Assembly: GCA_003864495.1 (NCBI GenBank)
Contig: ML133496.1
Coordinates: 3,005,631 to 3,069,630 of the forward strand
Direction: 5' to 3'
Length of the DNA: 64,000 nt
DNA from: Nemopilema nomurai
Lineage: Eukaryota; Cnidaria; Scyphozoa; Rhizostomeae; Rhizostomatidae
Below are positions 37,686 to 48,619 of this stretch, piece by piece. The number at the start of each line of letters is the position of its first letter. Positions within the stretch are counted from its first letter, which is position 1. Under the pieces are notes generated by a model. It was given only the letters and a program-made list of their open reading frames with translations, did no database searches and had not been told where the DNA came from. Position numbers and translations under genes: made by a program.

Positions 37686-38978
37686 ATGGCTATTGCAACA
37701 TCCTTCGGGCTGAAGACTCCATTGCCAAGCCTGACGATGACGCTAAACGATACACTGCGTAGCTGGGAAAGCGCTCCTTTCACATTGGATAGCTCAATGC
37801 TTCTAACGAACATCACAAACAATACAATGAATGGCACAGGGAGCTTTTTTACCAACACAACAAGGCGAAGAGGCCTGGCTTTCGATCCAAAGTACCACAT
37901 AACGTGGCTCTGTTTCACGTGCGGGATAGTTCTTGCCAACACGCTGGTTCTGTTCATCTTCAAGTGTGATAAGAAGCTTCTCAAACGAACCCCGGCAAAT
38001 AACCTATTACTGAGCTTGGCTGCCAATGACTTTCTCACTGGTATAGCAAGTCTTCTACAGGTACTGCCATACTTCAAGCAGCAGATCTTCAGCAAAGGAT
38101 TGATGCGACATTATAGCATTGGCCTTGATGTTTCCATCACCCTGCTCTCTGTTAACAGTGTTATCCATCTGTGTTTGCTGGCGGCAGAGCGCTATCTTTC
38201 CATATTCTACGCCCTGCAGTTTAAAGGCTTGGTGACGACAAGGAGAGTTCGCTACTTCATCATCTCGGCCTGGTCGATCTCAAGCATCCTTTCCATCGTC
38301 CAGTTCATCTGGATTTGGAGCAAAAACCACAAGATCTTGTTCTACTATACAGCGATCGTCACCGTCACATTTGCATTCGCTCCACTAATACTTCTCGCCA
38401 TTGCCTATGTTAGAATGTTCCTCATGTGTAAGAAGCTGATTCGTGAAGCACCGGACAATCTTCTGGCAAGAAAGAATACAGTCAACAAGGAACTGAAGAT
38501 CCTCTTCATGTACTTCATGATGTATCTTGTGTTCATTGTGCTGTGTGTGCCTTTCTTCAGCGTGCGACTCTCATTGGACCTGAAGATGATGAACGGGCAG
38601 AAGATCGTGCTCGCTGTTCCAAACGAAGTCATCGAAACCTTCGTTCTTGCCCGATATCTGGCTTCCGGTGTGAATCCCTTCATCTACACATTGTACAAGC
38701 AGGACTTCCGGCGCACTATAAGGGCTTCCTTCCTCTTCACCTTCATCTGCAAGCATTGTCATGACACGGCCCAAGTGCCAAATGGCGATGGAAACGAGAC
38801 ATGCACAAAGGAGATCTTCGCCTCGTTTGGAACACAACTGACGTCACTGAAAAAGGCTGGCTCCGAGTCAGGACTACTCGATGCGGGACTGCAGAACAAG
38901 TCACCTTGGGCAAAGAAAGACAGCACTCTGACCAATGGAGGCCCCAGATTAACTGTGCACCAGTCCACAAGACTGTGA
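37686..38978 (+). CDS. Class A (rhodopsin-like) G protein-coupled receptor, intronless
   Basis: A complete 430-residue seven-helix receptor at the plasma membrane. I start at the ATG at 37686 (CAAATGG); the frame continues three codons upstream without another ATG. The N-terminus (1-70) has five N-glycosylation sequons, at N21, N42, N45, N49 and N57. Landmarks: N85 in TM1 (ANTLVL), LAAND with D115 in TM2, ERY 168-170 at the end of TM3 followed by LSIFYALQF, W196 in TM4, P289 in TM6 (FIVLCVPFF, no CWxP tryptophan), and NPFIY 330-334 in TM7. C355 and C358 are possible palmitoylation sites. There is no cysteine at the start of TM3 or in the short second outer loop. That absence plus the SIFYAL stretch recalls melanocortin- and related MECA-group receptors. 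Ligand and G protein cannot be told from sequence. Confidence 0.93.
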   Translation: MAIATSFGLKTPLPSLTMTLNDTLRSWESAPFTLDSSMLLTNITNNTMNGTGSFFTNTTRRRGLAFDPKYHITWLCFTCGIVLANTLVLFIFKCDKKLLKRTPANNLLLSLAANDFLTGIASLLQVLPYFKQQIFSKGLMRHYSIGLDVSITLLSVNSVIHLCLLAAERYLSIFYALQFKGLVTTRRVRYFIISAWSISSILSIVQFIWIWSKNHKILFYYTAIVTVTFAFAPLILLAIAYVRMFLMCKKLIREAPDNLLARKNTVNKELKILFMYFMMYLVFIVLCVPFFSVRLSLDLKMMNGQKIVLAVPNEVIETFVLARYLASGVNPFIYTLYKQDFRRTIRASFLFTFICKHCHDTAQVPNGDGNETCTKEIFASFGTQLTSLKKAGSESGLLDAGLQNKSPWAKKDSTLTNGGPRLTVHQSTRL

Positions 38979-39343
38979 TTTGGCACTCCGGTGATTGGAC
39001 TTGCAAACTAACCGTATGTACATAAAGCAAAACTTCTTGGGGCTTAATGGTACTTATTTGGATTTGATGTCTTGGTGGGATCTAGAGCCAATTTGCCTTC
39101 TATATTGCCGTCAACTTTTATTGACAACCAAATATACTGTCTTTTCGAGTCACTTCAGGTATGCCAGTTCATGGCAGGTTTTGCTAAAACTGGCAAGTTC
39201 GAAGCAAATAATTATTTAATAAGACATTCTGGCTGAAAAGATTACGACAGCTGAGTTGGCAACAGGTCACACATCATCTGAAAGAACATCAGAACTTGAG
39301 CTGCCAAATAACGAGAACCTGTATAATAATTAGATCGAGATGG

Positions 39344-39349
39344 AATAAA
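39344..39349 (+). terminator. Candidate polyadenylation signal for the GPCR gene
   Basis: AATAAA lies 366 nt after the GPCR stop codon, the first canonical hexamer noticed there. The motif is common by chance in AT-rich DNA. Confidence 0.35.
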
Positions 39350-41964
39350 GCTTTCCTGTGGAGATGCCTTTCTTTGTCATTTTGTGGCAATCGTGGTCGA
39401 TGCATACGTCAAAGCTTTCTAAGGTCGTAGCAGGTTGTTAGATAATGGTGTGAACTGTCAATTGGCAATAACATCTGTTACTGTTTATATTCAACTAATC
39501 GTATTGACGATTCTTGATCAAGATTGCTAGCTTTTGTAAGGTTAAAGATGGTGTTTACTTTAGGCGGCTACTTCTTAGACAAGCTGTGCACTTTACGGTT
39601 TAATACACTATTCAGGATAAGCAAAATTTACTTTAAAATACTTTCAACTTGATCCGACTTTGTACTTACTTAAGCAGCAGTTATTTAGGTGCTTGTCAAG
39701 CAATAGTTTTTGTAAATAAGGTGGGTAGACATTCTGTTAATTGGACATGCATGGGTCGTAACTGGCTGCTTTTAGGCTAGATTTGAACATGAACAACAAT
39801 CAGTCCTTCTCCGTGTCGGGATCCAACTACCAGTGTTGAAGTCTCTACTCAAACCTGCATATTGACCGGAGGAGAGACCAGCACAGCGAAAAGAAACACA
39901 TTTTCAAGTCCTGACCTACAATCAATTTCAGCAATCCACGCATATTCAACAATTTTTTATCTAAGAAAACACGAATTACGATACCAAAGCAAAACTCTAT
40001 GTCTTCGTTAATCCTAATCTTTTGTCAAAATAAAATGCTGTTTGGCGTTTAGGCATATTTTCAAAGATGGGCTTAAGTTGCGCTGTCGTCTGTACAAGAA
40101 TCTAAACGGAGGCTGGAACTCTTACAGGTGCAACAACAATATTTAGTGTCTCTGTGTGGGGATACTTGTCTTAAACGTAGCGTAATTTTTGCATTAGCGT
40201 AACGAAAGCAAAGGAGCTTGAATAGCCGTAGATTTTGTCAGGATTCTGAAAACGTGGAGCAAATCCAACGCTCTCCAAGCAACGGTGATTGGCCTTGAGA
40301 ATATGGCGTTGTTTTGCTCGACGCCCCATCAATTGAATTACATCAGCTTAGAAACTGGTAAGATTTTGGTCAGCAGGATCATATCTTCATTTCACGTCTG
40401 GTGGGTCTGATTTAATCAACTAGATAGTATTCCAGTGGGTTTTTGTCAGTTAAAAGGCCTTCTGAAATGTAATAGAAGTTCATGGCTATATAGAAGCCTC
40501 CATATGGAGACGAGACTCGCAGCATGTATACGTGTACTGTAAATAATTGATGTTGTTGTTGCTACTAGCGGTATATCACGCTTGCCGTGAATTCACATAT
40601 CGTTGCAGATTGAGCAAAGATACTCGTGTTAACATTAAACAAAGGCTCTTATACCTTTGTTTAATTCTTGGCTTGTTTGTCCGCCCATAGGCCTCCGCAA
40701 AGTGAAGCAGCCCATGGCTTTACGAAAAGTTTTCTTTGACAGAAAACAAATCTTACTTCATCATATGGAAACCCAAAACACCAATTTAAGTTTTAAAAGC
40801 CCATGTAGTAAAGTACTTTCAAAATGCTTCTTTGAAATCTGTCCTTATAGAAAACTTTTAGAATTTTCCGGCGAGAAAGTCCAAAGATCATTGTGCGTTG
40901 ATTGAAACTTCGCTTGCCTTGGTTTCTAGTTCTTTGCTATTGATAACAGTACTATGGGCTGCTTCCAGTGCTGAGGGTATATGTGAACCGAGATTGGCGT
41001 GGTGCACACTAGGTGCATTTTACTGCTATCGTTCCACGGCTTTACCCTTTTAGTCCAGTGACAACCAACATGCTACTGGACACCAAGTTGGCTAGGCCAA
41101 GATATCCTGACAGGATAAACAGACCTAGGACTAAAGTTAATAACGGGAACTTGTTTTGCAATTAATTATTACTGCTTCCATTTTATGGAAGAGAAACAGC
41201 CTCTTATCACTGTCCCTCAAATATGCCGCGGATCTATACTTTTTACAGTTATTAGATTTTGACGCTGTCAATCCCAAACTCAAATAAACGCCATCGATAT
41301 TACTAGATAACGAATGCAGAAACCTTATTGGCACTTTTGAAACTGGCGAAACACCTTCGATACAAAGAATTCAATCGCAATGAATTTCCTACATTTTACG
41401 CTGTTATTATCACCTTGTTGAGTTTTAGCATATCCGCAACAAAGCCAGGCTCCGGTTGTTTGCAAAGATCTCTCAAGGATTATGAATAATAAATGACCAA
41501 AGAAATAGCCATTGGACGCAGCAGTGTGCGTATCAAAGAGCCCTATGAAAGTATTTCTAGACTTTCTTCAAATGCACATAGTAGACCCTCCAGCCCCTAG
41601 TAAGAGCTAATTGCCCTTTGACCAGAGGTAATCAACTATTGAGTTGCCTCTCACGAATCACTAATCATTGAATCACTCTATGCGATAGCGGTATAGTGCC
41701 AATCGATGTTCGCCGAGCGATGTTAGGGTCGTTTAGGCCCACTGCCTAGAGCTTTGTGCCGTTATTGTTCAGTGTAAATTACATTTCATTGTTAACGATG
41801 AACTATTATATTCGTCTTAATGATCGCTAAACTTTTCAAGTTGTAAAAAGGTTGTGGTATGATTGGCATCAAATGATAATGTGGGAATTGTGAAGTACTT
41901 TTTGCTTCTGAACGAGAATCTCCGACTATTTTTTGGCTTGTTAGTGAATAACAGGCCTTTTTCT

Positions 41965-42060
41965 TGAACTTTTATCTTTCGCATCCGACTTTGTTCTTTC
42001 GCGCCCGACCTTTTTCTTTTGCGTCCGACTTTTTGCCTACGAGCCCGATTTTTATTTGGC
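41965..42060. repeat. Short degenerate ~21-bp repeat
   Basis: About four copies of CTTTCGCATCCGACTTTGTT with substitutions (CGCGCCCGACC, TGCGTCCGACT, CGAGCCCGATT). Confidence 0.6.
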
Positions 42061-45000
42061 CTTGTGGTTATGTATCACGCCTTTTTTGTTTACTTATTTG
42101 CGATGTATCCGTGTTGTAGCAACATATCCGACCATCTGGCGGCATTTTGGTGACGTATCGAGTCCTCTGCTGACGAGTGCGACTTTTCGTTTCACCTATT
42201 CCTGACGAATCCAACTCTTTTAACAGAAATCCCTTTTCATCTGAAGATTGGTATTTTCGCCAGAAGATGTTAATGTATTTACTAAAGACTTGCCTTTTAA
42301 TTATTAATACAGCTATGCTTTCAGCTATTGTGAAATTTTATGGCTTCCCTCAAGGCAGAATTGCGGGTAGAACAAGAAATCTCGGATATACTCTATGGCA
42401 TCAATTCACGAGTCAAATTAAAGATGCTGCAGAGAAACAGAAATAGATGCATTGACTAGGGATGATCTGTCACTGCCAAACAGCGCACAGGTAAAACAAT
42501 GTGCCGAACCAACATCGAGTGTTCTGATAATGCATCTCAGCAGGAAGTAATTTCAGAGCCTCTTGAGACTCCGTCTTTCACAGAACTGACGTCACGCACT
42601 CTAGGTAAGAGAATACTAATTTCACCTGTCTTAATATTGCGTTGGCTGTTTTCTGGCTTTTCGTGAGCCTTCTTAGCCCACAAAGTCCTGATATTGCGTA
42701 GACATGTGATCTAATTAACAATGCACCGTAATATACCTAAAAATCGCATTATTCGTACGAGCCATACTGTCTGATGTGCTTATTTCTAGAGGACTTGTGG
42801 GGAACCATTTTTCATTTGTGCAGCATTTGATTACTAAGGTCTGATTTCACTTGACATTAAGTCAAGGAATCTTTGCTATCTCAGTCATATGAATGTTTTG
42901 GGCGAACTCAAGGAGGCAAAGACGATGCTTGAAACTTTTAATAGTGATGACAGTTTTTAAAATCCGGTCAATTGTCCCTTGTTTTTTGTCATTTATTCCA
43001 GTCTTCGATACCTAGACAGTAAGAGTGATGTTCATGAGATTTTTTGCAAACGCAAATGCAGTCATTGTGCGTTCTAAGGAGTGTTTACCATTGTAGATCT
43101 AATAAATGTCAGCAACAATTCTCTGCCGGAGTAAACAAAATGCTTCTATTAAACTGCTAGTATTTTCCGATGTTAATGGTATTGAAAAACTTTATCCTTA
43201 TAGTTCTATTATTTCTCATTAATATGATGAACTCTTCAATTTTTAGATATTCAAATATCACTATTCAGAGGTCAATTGAACTTTTTCTGCTCTTGGAGCT
43301 GCACATCTATCTCTGTGTCTTTCGAGATGGTGTCTCTTCTTTGATAACAATGACATGTATCCTACAATTGTAACCCTCCTTTCATTGCTAGTACGTGGCA
43401 ATGCACTTTCCCAGCTGTTTAAGCATCATTCTCGAGGACCTCTCTGGCCCTTAACAAGGCTACACACCTCGGCTACTCAAATGCCATTGCAAGTGCAAAA
43501 CAAACAGCCATTTTCCTGTTCACATAAACAGGATAACATCCACCTACAATACAGTGCATCAATTTTTAAAAGCCAAAACCCTAGAAAAATATGAGCCTTG
43601 CAAGATTACAGCAAGGATTCTTATTGCCGGTCGTTACAAAAGGCCTTAAGCCATTTAAGTTGATCAATAGAAAACACTTCTTCGTTTGCCGTCATCATCA
43701 CGACTCTGCGCACAGCAAACATTCTTACAATCTCTGCAGTAATCCTCTTCAGCATACCTGAATTGTTGGTTAAAATGTCGAATCCTGTACTTCAAGCAAA
43801 ATGCGAGAATATATCTTATCATGTGATATGCGATTACTTCAGATCAGCGATCGACTACACAAAAGAGCTTCAGCATTTAAGCATACTCGACGTAGTATTA
43901 CAAAAGCATTTTCAGGAGAAGCGCGGTGGATGCGTAATGTCGTGAGAGCAGTATAAGCAATGTGATTAAGAGTTTTCTAAAGGATCACGGATGAAAGGAG
44001 ACCTGTTTAAAGGATTTTGAAAGATGCAATGAATTGTAAACGCATCAGAAATTTTTTTACATTATGTGCTGGCACTCACCTTGTGACGTAAAATAAGAAC
44101 AATTTAATATTCAACAACTACTTTGCTAAGTATTTATGGATGTAATGCTTCTGTGATGACAAATGCTTCTACGCAGTGTCGCTGTTCTTTGACAACAGCA
44201 AGGTAGAAATCAGTGCAGGGGGCCTGTGAATCAATGCCACGAATAACAACTGTTCAAGAAGATCATAATGTTTTAACTGTTAACAAAAATACGTGACGGT
44301 TGTACGCTACTCTCAAGTTTCTTGCTGCAGAGGGGGGGGTGTAGTAGATTAATATTTTCAGAAATTTTGCATGCCCATTTCCATTAATTAACACCTCCCT
44401 TACTATATTTTTCTACAAAAAGTCATCTCCTTCCAATTTTTATTAACAATGAGAATAAAAAAATCACCTATTACAGAATGCAAATTTGCTACCTCATGCC
44501 TTTTGAGTAAGAAAAGTTCAAATTGTATTCGAAACAAATATGTGAGTAGTTTGTTGAATCTCCAACCCCTCCCCCCAGCATTTCAATATATTACCCCCCC
44601 CCAATTTTAGGGCTTTTTGAAAAAATTCCAACCCTCTCCTTATCAGACCCCTCCTGCAATATGGAACTCGAAAGTACCTATGTAAAATTTCTTGTCTCCT
44701 TTTTATTTTGAAATATATCTATTGCTAGTGCCTCGTTTCATTTCTTCCAAGCCACAGTTCTCCCTTGCATAGCTTCTCAACAAAAAGAACATTAGATGCT
44801 GTGACGTTTAACCACTGAACAAAATCAAAAGATGTTCCAAAGCCAAGGGCCTTGATCATAATCAAGTAGAGCTATGAAGTGGCATTGTTTTTTGTAAGTA
44901 CCAATGCTATCAATCATTCTATACAGTGTAATATTTCTGGAGCTTTGATTTCTTGACGATTGATTCTAGACCTCGACATTATTGCTTTGAAAATAATTCA

Positions 45001-45313
45001 GGACGTCTGATTACAGGGGGACGTTTCCCACAAGACCGCTCAGTTCCACTTTCCTCATCAGACAGAAAATGTTGAACTGCAATGTCCTTTCTTTAGAACT
45101 ACGAATATTGGTTTTAATTCATTTCCTAAAATCTTGGTTATGTTTAAGAGTTGGCATCGGTTAATTAATTAGTATTAAATGGGTAGCTTCAATCAGTAAA
45201 CAAACTTTACTGTTTTGCTGATAACAATAGAACGAGTTAGCTTGAAATAGTTGATGTCTAATAGGCTTACGAAACACTTGATTCTGACTTTGTGATTGTA
45301 AAAGGTACTACCT

Positions 45314-45332
45314 CCCCCCCCCCCCCCCCCCC
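45314..45332. repeat. C19 homopolymer
   Basis: A run of 19 cytosines in the + strand after CCT. Its length in the assembly may be unreliable. Confidence 0.9.
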
Positions 45333-46431
45333 TTTTCCACAAGATGCACTGTCAGAGATTAACGCTATCGAGTATTTTTGGGAAAATTGTGCTTTGACAG
45401 AAGTCTGCTCACAGATGTAAAGACCAACCTTTAAAAACTGATCTAAGTAACAATCTTCATTACTAAGTGCTAAACAAAGTATCAATCTTTAATCGCAAGT
45501 TCTGTCTATGCATCAATTTCTACTGCTAATAATCCAATTATCGACCTTTATTTCTAAATACTGATTTGACTATCAATCTTCATTACTAGAAATAGATAAG
45601 ATCATTTTTCGATTCTTTTGATACCTTTGTGATAGTTGCCCGTCGCTTTACTTATAGAACTGGCACAAACTAGATGTAAAGGCGATAAGATAGAGGCTCT
45701 GTTGCATGTGACAGCAGGAAATTCAAAATACACTGAAATCTGTCAAGAAATTTTTGCATTCTGTAGTTTAAAAAGGACACATCGATCCACAAACATATTG
45801 TTGGGCATTTCAAAAAGCCCCATTTAGCATGAAAGGTAAGGAACATTAAGTTTGTTCTTGATAATTTTCTTAAAGCTTGAAGCACTGACCAAGCATATTT
45901 GTTGGTACTTTCTAGGGAGATTAAACGGTTCTTTTGACCTAAGCGTTGCTCATAGAGGCTTTTTGATCTGGCGGACGCTCAAAGGAACAGCAGTGTGTGC
46001 GAAAATTTTCTTGTAATATCTGGAAGCGGGCTAGAAAAGCGTACATTGATTCTTGCGTAGCATAACCTTTCTGAAGTTGCCTGTTTGATAAGTAAGATAT
46101 GCAGACATAAGAGAGACCGAGGATCGGATGACGTCATTCAGTATTTTTTATGAGTTGTTTTGGTTGTTTTTGAAAGTAAAGAAAATGGCTTTCTTGGATG
46201 AAGTACCTTTCGCCCTAAAAAGTGCATTTCAAATACAAGGGCGGAGTAACAAAACATCTTTGAGGGATTACGACGTTGAGATTTGCCAATAATAGAGTGT
46301 GGCTGCAGGGCGTGGTCGAATAAGAACGTGGTTTAATTATTTGTTTACAGCCCAACCCCATTTGCAAATTTGCTAATAAGTCCACACATAAAAGCACCAA
46401 TGAACGTAACGCAGTTAATATCCTTAGACGT

Positions 46432-46995
46432 AAGCCGCTTTTACACGGTCAGATTTTGAATGTCTAAAGCCATCGTCAGATTGTCGAATTCGATTTTTCA
46501 AGAATCGAACGTGTTCTATTCCATTCGACAAATCGAAAGGTGAATGAATGAAATTTTTTCTCACTCACGTTGCTACGTCACTGCGTGGAATCAGCCCGGC
46601 CTAAGTTCAATAAAAATGAAGAAACATAATTGTTTATTGCTGAATATGAGAAAGAAGAGAGCTTATGGAATGTTCTCGAGTTCGTGTAGTCCTTTCCTTC
46701 GGTGAAGCGCAACTCGTTCAGAACGCTGTTTCAGTCATTCTTTTGTCCATTTTGAACGTTTTCTTCTCCTTTTTCTTCTTCCTTTTAATACAAGTGCGAT
46801 AACTATGGCAGCTGAGGCAACCTTCTCCTCCATTTTAAAAACAAAATTGAGGTGTTTGACTGTTATCAATTCGACAAAATCTTATCATGATTCGACAAAA
46901 TCTGACCATGTAAAAGGGACTTTCGACAAATCTGGAAAAAAAACTTGATTCGACATTATCGAATTCGACAAAGTTTGACCGTGTAAGAGCGGCTT
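46432..46995. mobile_element. Short non-autonomous DNA element with terminal inverted repeats (MITE-like)
   Basis: The left end is AAGCCGCTTTTACACGGTCA and the right end, read on the other strand, is AAGCCGCTCTTACACGGTCA: 19 of 20 bases match, and similarity continues for several more bases. The body (564 bp) has no long frame and is rich in TTCGACAAAAT words. A second, diverged copy of the right terminus lies inside it at about 46896-46926 (TCTGACCATGTAAAAGGGAC). I could not define a clear target-site duplication, so the superfamily is not assigned. Confidence 0.75.
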
Positions 46996-48480
46996 TCGAG
47001 TCTGTATTTCCTTTTCGGTAAATTTCTATGCTATAACCTTAAACGCATTTTAATGAAAATGCGCCGAAAGCAAAACCGAACAAGGTCGTGGCAAAATCTC
47101 ATCATTTGCCAACGAAACTTTTATTGTGCCGACAGACACAAGGCTTTGGGGTATAGTACCCCCTGTACCCCTTTAGCGACACCCCTGTTCAATTGAAGTT
47201 GGAGGGTGAGAGGAAAGAAATTGATACAAGAAAGATGCAAAATCTGGTTGATTATATTGGAAATATCATCGAGCTACAGTGAAAAATTTTATTTAAATTC
47301 AAATTTTTTTTATAAAAGATAAATCAATGTAACAACATAATGTTTACTTTTACGGTCAGCTCTATGAGATGTCTAGTACAAGAATCATACGAGGTGTCTG
47401 ATTTTTTCCAAATAGCTCATTCAAGCACTCGCTTTTGAGGGATTTGATACAACGGTTTGCATGATAATTGTATCGAGAGGGTTTAGTGTCTTATAAAGAA
47501 TGCCGGTGGTGATTGAGAAGACCAAGAAGCCTTTCCGTTTATGAATTGCCGCTGGCTTAAAAGGGCCGTCCTGTGTCAGAGGGCATGGAAATTCAAGGCA
47601 AAGCCAAAAACAACGCCAATTTTGTTGGGAAGCAACATGTGGACGCCCCTTGACGGCTTCCAAAAAATACAAGCTAAAGACTTTTTATTAAGGAGAGCAA
47701 ACCAAGCCTCACCAGGATTCAAATCAGAAAACGTTTCGCTTGTGATTACGTAAAATTAAGTAGCTAATATCTCCAAGAGAAAAGGCAGTCGTTTTAGGTC
47801 TGTCTGGGCTTCTAGTTGAATTGCTCAGATAAAAGGGCAACATTGATATGTTATAACAATTTCAAATCGTATAACTTAAAATTACTTTCCTTCGAATGAC
47901 ACAAAGTAAATCAGTAGCTACATAAGAGAGGTTTCCATGATTCATAGACATTAAGGCATAAATTATAAATCAATAAATTTTTCACCAAACAGCAGCACCT
48001 CCCTCATAGTTACCATTTCGTCAAAATTAGTTTCTCGATGAAAACCTAGATCATTCCTTTTCTAATATAAATAGGATAAACTTGATTTTGTCGAACAGTT
48101 CAGCCATGCTTTACCATGAGCTTTAATATTTTCCAACAATGAGGTCAGTTTTCAGTTAAAACTTCTAATTCCTCTAGAAAAAAATAAGACCTTCTTTCTC
48201 ATCATCTCAAGGGTGAATCAGAACAGGGCATTAGCACTGAAAGTCTTCAATATTCTATTGCTGGATCTTCAAGAACAGAATAAAACTGGAAAGAAGAGTT
48301 TGAACAAAGCTATAATGACAGTTCCAAAAACGCAAGATCAAGCTCAATGGGAGTTAGTAATAAAAACATACAAAGCATTTAGACTATAATCTTTAGAGTT
48401 TGGCTGTTTTTAAAACGAATCTTTACTCTTGCTTTTGCCAAAACAAGGTAAACTAAACGTTTACTAAGCTTTTACACTTA
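46996..48480. other. No gene seen
   Basis: AT-rich sequence between the inverted-repeat element and the satellite array. Frames of 70-83 codons at 47421-47753 lie on both strands and match nothing recognised. Confidence 0.45.
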
Positions 48481-48619
48481 AACAAATGACTGAAAAAATG
48501 TTTTCCATGCATTAGACGCAACATAAATTAAAATCTTGTTCTGCACCTTACAGAATAAGGCAATTAAGAAGCAAAAAGGTTTTCCGTTGATTCTGCCTCA
48601 AGTTGGAAAACTGGAGCCT

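Larger units (their letters stand above)
39350..46431. other. Gene-free stretch downstream of the GPCR
   Basis: AT-rich DNA with short unrecognised frames (for example 42177-42446 and 43763-43945 on +). Repeats seen: CTTTCGC(A/G)(T/C)CCGACTTT words at 41965-42060, G-rich and C-rich tracts at about 44331-44610, and a C19 run at 45314-45332. No gene supported. Confidence 0.4.

Noticed and set aside
37646..38095. 149-codon minus-strand frame
   Set aside because: It is the shadow of the GPCR coding sequence on the opposite strand.
38405..39030. Several 70-95-codon frames around the GPCR 3' end
   Set aside because: They are shadows of the GPCR reading frame, whose own motifs are clear.
46130..46137. 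TGACGTCA (CRE-like) sites here and at several other places
   Set aside because: Isolated 8-mers with no promoter context; some fall inside coding sequence, so they carry little weight.
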